Part shown: in pieces, positions 50,872 through 60,009 of the stretch
Numbering within the stretch: position 1 is the stretch's first letter
Layout of the letters: every line of letters begins with the position of its first letter
Origin: Clostridia bacterium
GTDB taxonomy: Bacteria > Bacillota > Clostridia > Oscillospirales > CAG-272
DNA: 64,000 nucleotides
Direction: 5' to 3'
NCBI GenBank assembly: GCA_017547755.1
Contig: JAFYOX010000094.1
Location: 1 to 64,000 of the forward strand
The notes under the pieces: model-generated
What the model was told of the DNA's origin: nothing
Database searches by the model: none
The model's input: only the letters and a program-made list of their open reading frames with translations
Made by a program: the position numbers and the translations under genes

Positions 50872-50897
50872 TGGCACTTTCTCCTAAAAATACAGCG

Positions 50898-50925
50898 CAA
50901 AAAAAGAGGACTTTAGCCGTCCTCT
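50898..50925 (-). terminator. intrinsic terminator of the MaoC-like gene
   Basis: The stem AGAGGAC / GTCCTCT is followed on the minus strand by TTTTTTT, 16 bases past the stop. Confidence 0.85.
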
Positions 50926-50940
50926 CTAATTTTTAGTTAT

Positions 50941-51372
50941 TCAGACTTCCCGGCGTTTCACAATCGCTTCGGTGACGTCGGTCAGAACGAGTTCCCCGTT
51001 CTGGTTGTACGCACGTACCGTGATCTCCACCAGTCCGTTCCGCGGATTTCTCTCCGTCAGCCCCGTGATCTCCGCCGTCCCCGTAAGAACGTCGTCCGCA
51101 AATACGGGACGGATCCACTCGATCTTCGTGGACTTTCCCGCGACCAGTTCGCTGCCGAAGAAATCCGACTCCAGATATTTTGCCCAGACGGACATAAACG
51201 ACATGACGCCGGGAGCGATCAGCTGACCGAAGCGTGTCGTTTTTGCATATTCCTCATCAGTGTGCAGCGGAATGGGATCATAATCCTTCGCAAAAGCGAC
51301 CATCTTTTCCTTCCGGATCACCGCCGGTGCAATGTCCACCGTCATGTGCAGTTTCAGATCTTCAAAATACAT
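50941..51372 (-). CDS. MaoC-like hot-dog dehydratase
   Basis: This 143-residue hot-dog protein has the MaoC/R-hydratase signature: FAKDYDPIPLHTDEEYAKTTRFGQLIAPGVMSFMSVW (catalytic Asp and His in YDPIPLHTDE). KIEWIRPVFADDVLTGTAEI and a beta-strand end follow. Relatives hydrate enoyl-CoA or act in related acyl-CoA or ACP steps. The substrate is not evident, as no fatty acid or butyrate genes adjoin; the acyl-CoA ligase fusion lies 26 kb away. A small hairpin (ggcagatg / catctgcc, 51390-51414) and repeat copy 12 sit upstream. An aggagaaacggca RBS precedes ATG 51372. Confidence 0.88.
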   Translation of the reverse strand: MYFEDLKLHMTVDIAPAVIRKEKMVAFAKDYDPIPLHTDEEYAKTTRFGQLIAPGVMSFMSVWAKYLESDFFGSELVAGKSTKIEWIRPVFADDVLTGTAEITGLTERNPRNGLVEITVRAYNQNGELVLTDVTEAIVKRREV

Positions 51373-51427
51373 TGCCGTTTCTCCTGTCCGGCAGATGATT
51401 TCCGCACATCTGCCAATTCCTGTTTCA

Positions 51428-51459
51428 GGGGGAGAAACTTCCGAAAAAGCTTCTCCCCC
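51428..51459 (-). repeat. dispersed palindromic repeat, copy 12
   Basis: The palindrome gggggagaagcttttt / aagtttctccccc has its head 21 bases past the stop of the CotH gene. No clear tail; a gatgtgcggaaatc resembling the distal motif lies at 51396-51409 on the minus strand. Confidence 0.65.
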
Positions 51460-51480
51460 AAAAAATTATTTCTATTTTTC

Positions 51481-54400
51481 TCAGCGGCTCATCAGGTAGA
51501 TATAGTCCGCTTCAAAGGCAGAAGTACCGTTCTGACCGGAACGCTTGCGGATGACCATGGTATTGCCGCTTGCGTCCTTCGCCATGATTTCCACAGCGTT
51601 GTACTTGCCGCTTTCGCGCAGATCGGAGGCTTCGATGCGGATCTTGTCGCCCGTCTTGATGCCTTCCATCGTCTGATAGAGCTTGCCGTTTACGAATACA
51701 TCCGCCGACGCGATCTTGTCGTCCGCTACAGTCACGTGCAGTTCGTAGAAATCGGTACCTTCATATACGCCGGTGATGCCGATCTTCTTCGATGCGGTGT
51801 AGTAGCCGAAGGATTCCACGAGCGTTTCGGGCGTTGCCATCTGCTCGTTCATCCAGCCGCGGCGGTCGTTCATCCACTTGCGGAAGGTGTCGACTTCCTT
51901 TTCGTGTGTCCAGTCGTAGCCCCAGCGGGAGTTGTCCACTGCGGACGGACCCGCGAGTTTTTCGTTCCAGACTTCCAGTTCGGACATCATGGTGTCGATG
52001 TTGCCCTGGATTTCGTACCAGCGTTCGTACAGCTGGAGGACGAACCACGGATCGTTGTACAGCGCACGGTACCAGTATTCACGGTCCTGGCTTTCGCTGT
52101 GCCACCAGGTGTTGTACTTGCCGCCGTTGCCGCCGAGGTTGACGTGGTTGCCGGAGGTCCAGTCCATATCCCAGATCGGGCCCCAGGTGATCAGTCCGCC
52201 GACATCCTTGTAGAGATAGCAGCTCTTGTAGAGAAGTTCGACGTTCTTGAAGACTTCGTTGACCATCCAGAAGTCGATGAAGGATTCCACATCCATATAT
52301 TCGGAATAATGCTTGCCTTCGTTGCTCAGACGGTTCGGCGCGTAGATCGCGTCTTCCATATCCTGAACGTAATCCTTCAGGTAGTTCATCATTTCGTCGT
52401 TGCTGCTCAGGTATTCCGGATTCTGGAGCTGAAGCTTCATGTCGTTCTTCGTCTTGAACTTGGAAACTTCGTCGTAGTAGAAGTCGTTTTCGATCAGGTA
52501 ACCGCCGGTGATGTCATATCCGGAGGTATCCACGTAATCGGAAATGGTGTAGTTGCCGAACTTGCCGGTGGTGATCCAGGACAGGTTCTTTGTAAGGTTT
52601 TCTTCGAGCTTGTCGCGTTCGTCCTTGGAGAGGCCTTCCTTCTTTGCGATCGCCTTGGCAACGTCTTCCGCTTCTTCTTCCCAGTTGAAGATGTCCACAC
52701 GGCCGGCTTCCGCACGGATCGCTTCCGTGAGCTGGTACATACCGTAGTATTCGCCGTTGAAGATCACGTTGACAAAGGTGGATTCACAGGTCGCAAGACC
52801 GAGATCCATACCGAAGTCGTAGGAAAGCTTGTTGCGGAGGTTGGTGCGGTCGTAAACATTGGCGAGGAGGCACCAGTGCTTGCTTTCTTCCATGCCGAAC
52901 AGAGCCGCCTTGTCGTCGAGCTTGATGCGGAACGGACGCTTTGCCTGATATGCCGTGGAGTTCCCGCGGAGCTTGATCTGCATACCGCCGTTATACTTGG
53001 TATCGGAATATTCCGCCGTGGTGATGATCTGCAGGTTCGCGCTGTTGTAGCCGCCCTTGGAGACGTCGTAATATGCGCGTTCGCTTTCGATGTAGAAGGT
53101 CGGGATGCTGCTGTTGTAGTAGACTGCATCGTCGTAACCGTCGACCTGCAGCGTTACCATGCCGTTTTCATCCTTGGAGGTGAGCGTGTAGGTGCCGTCC
53201 TTGCCGGAAGCGGTACCCATCGTCGCGCCGGACGCGGCGTTCTTTACGATCCACTTGAAGGTCACGCCGGACGGATAGTTCTTTGCGATCAGTTTGTCGC
53301 CGTCACGTTCGATGTAGCCGACCACGCCGGAGAAGACGCGGAGTTCATACGGCTTCATAATGCCGTCGGCACGCGCGGTGATGGTAACGTCCGCATAGCC
53401 GAATTCGGGCTTGGTGACCTTTGCGGTCTTGCCGTCGATCTTGATGATGGATTCGTCGCTGGACTTCCAGGTGATCTTCTTGCCCATGACTTCGTCAACA
53501 AGGGTGAAGCTGGACTGGATCTTGTCTTCCGTATCGCCGTTTGCAAGGGTCACGGTGACAAAGTCGAGAACGGAGAAGAGCGGGCTTTCGTAGGTATCCT
53601 TCGGAAGCGGGTATGTTCCTTCCGCGATGTGCCATACGGACTCGTCCAGATTCAGATTGCCGCCGCAGAGGGATTCATAGGATTTTGCCTGACCGATGCC
53701 GCGGTGTTCGCCGCCCACACCGGAGAGGTAGTAGACATTTTCCAGCGTATTGACGTCGGAGTCACCGCCGGTGATCGCATTGCCCGCGCCGCCTTCATGA
53801 ACGACGGAACCGAGCTGGAGAACATTTTTCAGCGTACCGAGGTCGGAGCCGCGGATACGTCCGATCAGACCGCTGGTATACTTCGCGTTGCCGTTGTTGT
53901 CGCCGGTAACGTCCACATTGGTGAAGATATTCGAGATGTGAATGGTCGTGTTGCTGCAGCCGGTTTCCTGCTTGGTACGGCACTGACCGATGAGCGCGCC
54001 GACGCCGAGAATATCGCCGGAGTCATTTTCGACGTTGAGCGTACCGGAAATGATGGAGATATTGTCAACCACCGCATGTCCGCTGACCTGACCGCAGAGA
54101 ACGCCGTAGGTCGCGGAGCCCTTTGCCTTCCCGGAAACATTGACATCCTTGAGGATGAGGTTCTTGACGACTGCCGGATCGTTTTTGTCCTTGGAGCCGA
54201 CGGAGCCGAACAGACCGACATGGACGCGGTCGCGGTCGCTGACGGTGATCTTCAGACCGATGATAGTATGACCGCGGCCGTCAAAGGTACCGCTGAAGAC
54301 ATTCTTGCCTTCCACGATCCCGCATTCGCTTTCGGAACCGCCGATCGGGGTGAAATTGGGCGTCGCGGAAAGGTCAATGTCCGCAACGAGAACGTAGTCG

Positions 54401-54714
54401 CCGTCAATGGGATATTTTGCGCTGGCACCGATCTTCATCAGTTCCGTCGCGGAACGGATGGCAATGCCTTCGATGGAATCCGCGTCGCTGTCGACGGAGC
54501 CGTCGGGCTTCTTTTCGACCGCCGCAGGTTCTTCCTCTTCGGGAGCCGCTTCATCGGTCGAAGGTGCGGACGCGGTATCCGTCACACCGGACTCGGACGG
54601 AGCCGGAGTGACCGGAGCGGTCTTTTCACAGGAAACGAGCGCACCCGAAAGAAGGAGCGCCGCCGTCAGCAGAGCCGCCGCGGTTTTGGAAAACGGGGAG
54701 TTTGCCTTTTTCAT
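51481..54714 (-). CDS. large CotH-kinase-family lipoprotein with GLUG-like and Ig-like regions
   Basis: This 1077-residue protein starts with a lipoprotein signal (lipobox GALVSC, Cys29) and an acidic Pro/Ser/Glu linker (about 30-75). Next is a GLUG-like beta region (about 85-380: SGTFDGRGHTIIGLKI, GLFGSVGS, GLIGRIRGS) and Ig-like segments (about 385-530). The CotH domain (about 540-960) shows MQIKLRGNSTAYQAKRPFRIKLDDKAALFG, NLRNKLSYDFGMDLGL, YYGMYQLTEAIRAEAGRVDIF and WGPIWDMDWTSGNHVN (catalytic-type Asp pair). CotH proteins are atypical kinases that phosphorylate proteins. Placement on the cell surface with adhesion-like repeats suggests surface or cellulosome-like function. Promoter at 54813-54841. 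Confidence 0.9.
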   Translation of the reverse strand: MKKANSPFSKTAAALLTAALLLSGALVSCEKTAPVTPAPSESGVTDTASAPSTDEAAPEEEEPAAVEKKPDGSVDSDADSIEGIAIRSATELMKIGASAKYPIDGDYVLVADIDLSATPNFTPIGGSESECGIVEGKNVFSGTFDGRGHTIIGLKITVSDRDRVHVGLFGSVGSKDKNDPAVVKNLILKDVNVSGKAKGSATYGVLCGQVSGHAVVDNISIISGTLNVENDSGDILGVGALIGQCRTKQETGCSNTTIHISNIFTNVDVTGDNNGNAKYTSGLIGRIRGSDLGTLKNVLQLGSVVHEGGAGNAITGGDSDVNTLENVYYLSGVGGEHRGIGQAKSYESLCGGNLNLDESVWHIAEGTYPLPKDTYESPLFSVLDFVTVTLANGDTEDKIQSSFTLVDEVMGKKITWKSSDESIIKIDGKTAKVTKPEFGYADVTITARADGIMKPYELRVFSGVVGYIERDGDKLIAKNYPSGVTFKWIVKNAASGATMGTASGKDGTYTLTSKDENGMVTLQVDGYDDAVYYNSSIPTFYIESERAYYDVSKGGYNSANLQIITTAEYSDTKYNGGMQIKLRGNSTAYQAKRPFRIKLDDKAALFGMEESKHWCLLANVYDRTNLRNKLSYDFGMDLGLATCESTFVNVIFNGEYYGMYQLTEAIRAEAGRVDIFNWEEEAEDVAKAIAKKEGLSKDERDKLEENLTKNLSWITTGKFGNYTISDYVDTSGYDITGGYLIENDFYYDEVSKFKTKNDMKLQLQNPEYLSSNDEMMNYLKDYVQDMEDAIYAPNRLSNEGKHYSEYMDVESFIDFWMVNEVFKNVELLYKSCYLYKDVGGLITWGPIWDMDWTSGNHVNLGGNGGKYNTWWHSESQDREYWYRALYNDPWFVLQLYERWYEIQGNIDTMMSELEVWNEKLAGPSAVDNSRWGYDWTHEKEVDTFRKWMNDRRGWMNEQMATPETLVESFGYYTASKKIGITGVYEGTDFYELHVTVADDKIASADVFVNGKLYQTMEGIKTGDKIRIEASDLRESGKYNAVEIMAKDASGNTMVIRKRSGQNGTSAFEADYIYLMSR

Positions 54715-54812
54715 TCGTATGGAAACCTCCGATATGTTGAATAGTATGTAAAATATATAAAAGAATGTCCGCAGCTTCCGCCGCAGACCCGCAGAATACA
54801 GGGATACTTATA

Positions 54813-54841
54813 ATTTTAATATATCTCATAAGCGATTTCAA
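54813..54841 (-). promoter_or_regulatory. promoter of the CotH lipoprotein gene
   Basis: Minus-strand TTGAAA (54836-54841), a 17-base spacer and TAAAAT (54813-54818) give a leader of about 90 bases ending in a ggaggttt RBS. Confidence 0.6.
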
Positions 54842-54947
54842 TACTTTTTTATTAAAATTTACATTATAATTCTCAGATATCCTTCCTTTTTCGAAAAAAA
54901 TATGTTAAAATGGAAACAACAAAAAATTCATCCGAAAAGGAGCCGTT

Positions 54948-55421
54948 ATGACTGACCCTTCTCATCCCGTATCGAAGAAAAGCATGAGCCGGAAGCTGTT
55001 TTTTGTCTATGTCCTGCTTACCGCGCTCCTGCTCACCATTCTCTGCGGATCGTTCACCGCAACGGTCATCCGCAGCGTTGACAACATTCTCGCGCGGCTT
55101 GCCGAAGACGACCGCAGTCTCAGCACATTTGTTACCGTATTCTCCGCACTTGACTCCGCCGTTCTTGAAGTTCACAGCCTTATTCCCGGTCTGCTTGCAT
55201 TCATCTTTTCCCTCGGAGTAGGGATGATCGTACGGATCGGACGAAAAAAAGGCGGCGTACGCTTTGCAGTCTGCCTCATCCTTGCCGTGATCGCAGGGAT
55301 TCTTCTGTTCATCGTATCGCTCGCCGTATCGATCCTTCTGACGGAAGTCAACGACATCCGTTTTGCGGATCTTCTGCTCTCGCTCTACCACAATCTGGAA
55401 GGCTTAGCTACCCTGCTGTGA
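54948..55421 (+). CDS. small membrane protein of unknown function
   Basis: This 157-residue protein has three predicted membrane segments (about 17-42, 78-98 and 105-132). A polar loop (about 43-76, SVDNILARLAEDDRSLSTFV) sits outside, a basic stretch (RIGRKKGG) lies between segments 2 and 3, and the C-terminus is LYHNLEGLATLL. I do not recognise a family. An aaaaggag RBS precedes ATG 54948. Its stop is 8 bases before the ceramidase-like gene, so the two form an operon. The small protein may assist export or anchoring of the next lipoprotein, but this is inference only. Confidence 0.75.
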   Translation: MTDPSHPVSKKSMSRKLFFVYVLLTALLLTILCGSFTATVIRSVDNILARLAEDDRSLSTFVTVFSALDSAVLEVHSLIPGLLAFIFSLGVGMIVRIGRKKGGVRFAVCLILAVIAGILLFIVSLAVSILLTEVNDIRFADLLLSLYHNLEGLATLL

Positions 55422-55429
55422 GGTAACCC

Positions 55430-56887
55430 ATGAAAAAAACATATCGAATGAAACTGCTCGCTCTCCTTGCGGCAGTCGTCGTGCTGCTGACGGCCGTAAC
55501 GGGATGCGCCAACGGAGAAACCATGAACACCGAAGTATTTGCAAATCTGATCAATGAAGCAAACCGTCAGTGGACGGTCGGGTTCGGGCAGGCTGTTCTG
55601 CCGTATCCGGAAGAAACAAGTGACCCGACCTACATTGCCGGCTACAACCAGGCCTGGGAGATCACCGGCATTCTTGACGAACAGCGCGCCACGGCAGTCT
55701 GGATCGACTGCGGCGGCAAGGGGATCCTGATCATCGGGATCGACTGTGTAGGTCTGTCGAACAAGTACGTGGAAGATATCCGCACCGACCTTGCGGCGGA
55801 ATGCGCGGAATGGGGCTGTGTATCCGTGAACGTCTACTCGACGCACACCCATGCCGGCATTGACACGCTGGGGCTCTGGGGTGAAGTTGCCGTCGACGGC
55901 AAGAACAAGGAATTCCAGCAGACGCTTGTGGAAGGCGCGTTTGAGGCGGCACGTCTCGCATACGAAAACCGCCGTCCGGGCACACTCACCTACAGCAGCG
56001 CCGACTCCGAAGACTCCCTGCGCGACTCCCGCGACCCGCAGGTATTCGACCGTTTCCTGCACCAGCTCCGCTTCAAGCCGGATGACGGCTCGTCCGGTGT
56101 CCGCATCATCTCCTACACGGCGCACGCGGAATCCCTGCGCGGGGACAACACCCTGCTCAGCCGCGACTTCCCGGGCGAAATGGCGGACATTTTCAAGGCA
56201 GAAACAGGTGACGACATGCTGTACATGCCTGCAGCCGTCGGCGGTCTGCTGATGACCCGTGATTTCACGGACGAAATGGGCTTTGCGACCTACGAAGAAA
56301 ACATGCGCTACACGGGACGCCGTCTGGCAGATTATCTGCTTGCGATCCCGGAAGAAGAAGAAATCGTTATTGAACCGACCATGCGTGCGGCGCGCACCGT
56401 CTTCAGCATCCCGCTGGACAACACCGCGTTCATGTACTACCGCTTCCTCGGCATCCTCGACAACACTGCCATCCCGTACAAGGACAGCGGCACCGGCTAC
56501 GCACTGGTCAGCGAACTGTCGGTCATCACGCTCGGCGACTACACCCTGACGCTGATCCCGGGTGAAATCTTCCCGGAACTGGTCTACGGCGGCTACTTCG
56601 ACGACAACTGGGCGACCTCCCCCGAAAACGAAAATCCCGTTCCGCTCGTTGACATCGCCGCGCAGTACGGCTTCGGCAACCTCCTGATCTGCGGTCTCGC
56701 CAACGACGAAATCGGCTACATCGTTACCCCCAACGACTTCCTCCTCTCCGAAACCGCCCCCTACTTCGACAAAATCGATGACCACAAGGGCGAAAACCAC
56801 TACGAAGAAACCAACTCCGTCGGTCTCCATACCGCCGCAAAAATCGCCGAAGCCTTCGAAGCAACTCTCAAGGCTCTGAGCAACTGA
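55430..56887 (+). CDS. ceramidase-like lipoprotein (neutral/alkaline ceramidase N-terminal type)
   Basis: This 485-residue lipoprotein has signal MKKTYRMKLLALLAAVVVLLTAVTGC (Cys26). Its body resembles the N-terminal domain of neutral/alkaline ceramidases: VGFGQAVLPYPE at the start, AVWIDCGGKGILIIGIDCVGLSNKYVEDIR, then VYSTHTHAGIDTLGLWG, the STHTH(S/A)G motif holding metal-binding His. GYALVSELSVITLGDYTLTLIPGEIFPE and LANDEIGYIVTPNDF follow. Bacterial members of this wide family act on amide or ester substrates; ceramide itself is unproven here. Translation is probably coupled to the membrane protein 8 bases upstream. Repeat copy 13 follows the stop by 34 bases. Confidence 0.8.
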   Translation: MKKTYRMKLLALLAAVVVLLTAVTGCANGETMNTEVFANLINEANRQWTVGFGQAVLPYPEETSDPTYIAGYNQAWEITGILDEQRATAVWIDCGGKGILIIGIDCVGLSNKYVEDIRTDLAAECAEWGCVSVNVYSTHTHAGIDTLGLWGEVAVDGKNKEFQQTLVEGAFEAARLAYENRRPGTLTYSSADSEDSLRDSRDPQVFDRFLHQLRFKPDDGSSGVRIISYTAHAESLRGDNTLLSRDFPGEMADIFKAETGDDMLYMPAAVGGLLMTRDFTDEMGFATYEENMRYTGRRLADYLLAIPEEEEIVIEPTMRAARTVFSIPLDNTAFMYYRFLGILDNTAIPYKDSGTGYALVSELSVITLGDYTLTLIPGEIFPELVYGGYFDDNWATSPENENPVPLVDIAAQYGFGNLLICGLANDEIGYIVTPNDFLLSETAPYFDKIDDHKGENHYEETNSVGLHTAAKIAEAFEATLKALSN

Positions 56888-56921
56888 GGAGTCCGGGAAA
56901 ATATTGTTTTGCAGTAATTTC

Positions 56922-57012
56922 TTGAGGGAAACCTTTTCAGAGGAAAGGTTTCCCTCAAACTCCCTTCCAAACCTCTTTCATCTGTTACAGTGATTTTGAC
57001 TGTGCAGATTTT
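56922..57012 (+). repeat. dispersed palindromic repeat, copy 13
   Basis: The palindrome ttgagggaaacctttt / aaaggtttccctcaa (56922-56958), tail actcccttccaaacctctttc and distal gtgcagattttt (57002-57012). The tail has changed in step with the head (AAACCT core). Confidence 0.8.
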
Positions 57013-57085
57013 TTCTTTTGAAAAAATTTTTGACCATCAAAAATCCCCTTCACAAACCCATATCAGCCACACAAACCGTCAGCAG

Positions 57086-57122
57086 CAGATTGAAGTTTTT
57101 GCGGAGCTTTTTTCAAAAAGCG
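57086..57122 (-). repeat. decayed dispersed-repeat copy (candidate)
   Basis: On the plus strand cagattgaagtttttgcgg is followed by agcttttttcaaaaagcg, which resembles distal motif, tail and inner palindrome of the repeat family read on the minus strand; the outer G/C arms are lost. The rest of the 401-base gap 56888-57288 holds copy 13, this remnant and the secG promoter; I see no gene in it. Confidence 0.35.
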
Positions 57123-57194
57123 ACCGTATCCCCTCCACGTAACCCCCGCACAAACTCCCCCAAAAAGTTTTCCATTGAAAAATCCGCAAACCTC

Positions 57195-57223
57195 TTGCAA
57201 TTTCTGTCGGGTTGTGATACAAT
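57195..57223 (+). promoter_or_regulatory. promoter of secG-rnr
   Basis: TTGCAA (57195-57200), a 17-base spacer and TACAAT (57218-57223), 65 bases before the secG ATG. Confidence 0.7.
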
Positions 57224-57288
57224 AGATAGGCTAAGATTTTATAGCCGTATCATGGTTATACTATAACGATTTATTCGGAGGCAAAAAC

Positions 57289-57672
57289 ATGCAGATTGCG
57301 ATTGGCATCCTTCTGATTATTTCCGCTCTCTTCCTCATCGTTGCAGTTCTCATGCAGCAGGGCAAGAGCCACAACCTGTCCGGTGCGATTGCCGGCGGCG
57401 CGGAAACCTTCTTCGGTAAGGAAAAGGGCTCCACGATCAATAACAAGCTGTCCAAGCTGACCACCGTTGTTGCTATTGTGTTCGCACTCCTCGTTCTCGT
57501 ATCCTACTTCCTGCAGGATACCGTTGACCTCAGCAGCTACACTGCAGCCGCATCCGGCAGCGATGACCTCACCGCAGCGATCACCGAAGCTCTCGGCGAT
57601 ACTGTTGTTGACGGCGCTGCTGATACCACCGCAGAAGAACCCGCTGCCGAAGGCGAAGTAACCGAACCGTAA
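57289..57672 (+). CDS. secG: preprotein translocase subunit SecG
   Basis: This 127-residue SecG has two membrane helices (about 3-20 and 59-80) joined by the conserved loop MQQGKSHNLSGAIAGGAETFFGKEKGSTINNKLSKLTTVVAI. It joins SecYE in the membrane to support protein export. An acidic Ala/Asp/Thr/Glu-rich tail (about 82-127) makes it longer than typical Gram-positive SecG (about 75-80). attcggaggcaaaaac gives the RBS. An intrinsic terminator follows, and rnr comes next, the common secG-rnr order of Firmicutes. Confidence 0.95.
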   Translation: MQIAIGILLIISALFLIVAVLMQQGKSHNLSGAIAGGAETFFGKEKGSTINNKLSKLTTVVAIVFALLVLVSYFLQDTVDLSSYTAAASGSDDLTAAITEALGDTVVDGAADTTAEEPAAEGEVTEP

Positions 57673-57689
57673 CTGAAAACGACAAAATG

Positions 57690-57715
57690 AGCGGAGCCGT
57701 GTGTTCCGCTTTTTT
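57690..57715 (+). terminator. terminator or attenuator between secG and rnr
   Basis: The stem AGCGGA / TCCGCT with a 9-base loop is followed by TTTTTT. It may be partial, allowing some read-through to rnr. Confidence 0.75.
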
Positions 57716-57809
57716 GTTTGATTTTTTCCGCGGATAAAATCACGGATTCTGCAGACGATAATTCCATATCACCATTTTTCATATCATTTTCAAGGAGTAA
57801 AAGGAAACA

Positions 57810-60002
57810 TTGTCAGGTAAAACCAAAACAAAAAATAAAAAACGCGACTTCAGAAAAATCGTGACCGGCGACCGCAAGGCGAGAAACGCCAAGCGCCGCC
57901 GTCATGACTTCGCAAACAAAACCTCGTTCGGCGTCACCGTCGAAGGCACGTTCGCCTACAGCGGCCGCGGCTTCGGCTTCTGTATCCCCGACGAAGATTA
58001 CGGCCTCCCGGATGTTTTCATCCCGCCGCGTATGACGATGGGCGCGATGTCCGGCGACCGGGTCACCGTCAAGCTGAACGGACGCGCGGAAGGTGAAAAA
58101 ATCGAAGGCGAAGTCGTGGACGTCGAATATGCATGCGATTCCATCATCGGAACACTCCACCGGATGCGCGGATATTCCTACGTCATTCCGGACAGCAAAC
58201 GCTTCGGCGTGATCATCTATATCCCCGAAGCGGCGGCGGACGCCGTATGCGATGCGAATTCCGACCTCCTGAAGGTCGAAGTCCGACCGTTTGAGGAAGA
58301 ATTCTTCACCCGTACCCGCTCGATCACCGTGCGCGGTCCCTATGATATGCCGTATTTCGATACCATGGGCGAGATCGCCAATGTCTTCGGCAGCGCACTG
58401 ACAAAAGACGCGAATTACGCGGCGATCCTCTATTCGAACGGCATCCGCACGGAATTCCCCGAAGCGGTTCTCCGTCACGCCGACGAAGTATCCCGGGAAG
58501 AGATCCTTCCTGTGGAAAACCGCACGGATTTGCGGGATAAACTCATCCTTACCATCGACGGCGCGGGCGCAAAGGACCTCGACGATGCCATCTCGCTCGA
58601 ACGCGACGGCGGAAACTGGATCCTCGGCGTCCACATCGCGGACGTCTCGCATTACGTCCGCCAGAATACGCCGACCGAATACGAAGCACGCGAACGCGGC
58701 ACCAGCGTCTATTTCACCGACAAGGTCGTGCCGATGCTTCCGGAATCCCTCTCGAACGGCGCGTGTTCCCTGAACGCAGGTACGGACAAATACGCCCTCT
58801 CCGCGGAGATCACGCTGGCTCCCGACGGACGCCGCATCCGCACGAAAATCTTCAAATCCATCATCCGCAGTACCGTGCGCGGCGTGTACGATGAGGTCAA
58901 CGCCCTGTTCGCGGACGGCGAATCGAGCATTTATTACGACAAATACCGCGAAGTCTTCCCGATGCTTGCGGATATGTTCGGGCTTTATAAGATCCTCGCG
59001 GAAAACAGCCGGGAACGCGGTGTCATGGAACTCGAGGACAGCGAAGCGGTCATTCTGCTCGACGGCGAAGGAAAACCCGCAGAAATCGTCCGCAGAGAAC
59101 GCGGCGACGCAGAAAAACTGATCGAACAGTTCATGCTGCAGGCAAACTACGGCGTCGCGGAAACGCTGAAAACGCTGGATCTTCCCTGCCTCTACCGTAC
59201 GCACGACAAGCCCGACCGCGAAAAAATGCAGGCGTTTGCCGTCTTCGCACACAATCTCGGTCTGGATACGCGCGGCATCTATACGGAAGAAAAACTCCCG
59301 AAACGCCGCCGTGATGCGGACGAAGACGACGACAAACCCGCCTCCATGAAGGAAATTGCCGCGCTGTCGGCAAAACTGATGGGTATCCTTGAAGACGCCA
59401 ACGAACGCGGCATCGGCGGCATCGTCTCGACGGTGCTTCTGCGGAGCATGATGAAAGCGAAATATCAGTCCGTGTGCGCACCGCATTTCGGTCTCGGCGC
59501 ACCGGTATACTGCCATTTCACCTCCCCGATCCGCCGGTATCCCGACCTGTTCGTCCACACGGTCATCACCGCCGTTCTCGAAAAAACAGGCCTTCCCTAC
59601 CTCGACCGCTTCAGCGGTGAGATCGAAAAGACCTGCATCGGTGAACTTGCGGCGGCGGCATACGACCGCGGAGAATCGTCCAGTGATGCGGAACTCCGCG
59701 CACAGACGGCGGAACGCGACATCACCGACCTGTACATGGCGATCTATATGTCGGACAAGCTGGGACAGGAATTTGAAGTGACGGTCTGCTCGGTCATCCG
59801 GAGCGGTATGTTCGTCCAGTGCGACAACCTCGTCGAAGGCTTCATCCCGGCGGCGTGCTGGAAGGATGCCAAGGTAAACGACGAATTCATGACCCTTACG
59901 GCGGACGGCACGGTCTATACCCTCGGCAGCCGTCTGACCGCTGTCCTGTACGACGTGGATATCGCGGCAGGAAAAATCACCTTTGAACCGAAACGGAACT
60001 GA
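57810..60002 (+). CDS. rnr: ribonuclease R
   Basis: This 730-residue RNB exonuclease has cold-shock-like domains (about 35-200: VEGTFAYSGRGFGFCIPDEDYGLPDVFIPPRMTMGAMSGDRV), then the catalytic RNB core with LTIDGAGAKDLDDAISLERDGGNWILGVHIADVSHYV (Mg-binding Asp cluster). YCHFTSPIRRYPDLFVHTVI and a C-terminal S1 domain (GQEFEVTVCSVIRSGMFVQCDNLVEGFIP) follow. It degrades structured RNA 3' to 5' and helps clear tmRNA-tagged mRNAs. The start is a TTG (57810) with aaggag 12 bases upstream and a lysine-rich first 40 residues. smpB, which often follows, is absent here. Confidence 0.95.
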   Translation: MSGKTKTKNKKRDFRKIVTGDRKARNAKRRRHDFANKTSFGVTVEGTFAYSGRGFGFCIPDEDYGLPDVFIPPRMTMGAMSGDRVTVKLNGRAEGEKIEGEVVDVEYACDSIIGTLHRMRGYSYVIPDSKRFGVIIYIPEAAADAVCDANSDLLKVEVRPFEEEFFTRTRSITVRGPYDMPYFDTMGEIANVFGSALTKDANYAAILYSNGIRTEFPEAVLRHADEVSREEILPVENRTDLRDKLILTIDGAGAKDLDDAISLERDGGNWILGVHIADVSHYVRQNTPTEYEARERGTSVYFTDKVVPMLPESLSNGACSLNAGTDKYALSAEITLAPDGRRIRTKIFKSIIRSTVRGVYDEVNALFADGESSIYYDKYREVFPMLADMFGLYKILAENSRERGVMELEDSEAVILLDGEGKPAEIVRRERGDAEKLIEQFMLQANYGVAETLKTLDLPCLYRTHDKPDREKMQAFAVFAHNLGLDTRGIYTEEKLPKRRRDADEDDDKPASMKEIAALSAKLMGILEDANERGIGGIVSTVLLRSMMKAKYQSVCAPHFGLGAPVYCHFTSPIRRYPDLFVHTVITAVLEKTGLPYLDRFSGEIEKTCIGELAAAAYDRGESSSDAELRAQTAERDITDLYMAIYMSDKLGQEFEVTVCSVIRSGMFVQCDNLVEGFIPAACWKDAKVNDEFMTLTADGTVYTLGSRLTAVLYDVDIAAGKITFEPKRN

Positions 60003-60009
60003 TGCAAAA

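Noticed and set aside
51262..54744. A plus-strand open frame of 1160 codons across the CotH gene, and similar long antisense frames opposite other genes (for example 18435-20888, 22609-25137, 30607-33066)
   Set aside because: They lack RBS and domain motifs, while the opposite strand encodes proteins with signal peptides and recognised active sites. Codon bias in this genome leaves antisense frames open.
57018..57266. An 82-codon frame before secG
   Set aside because: It runs through a decayed repeat and over the secG promoter; no RBS and no conserved features.
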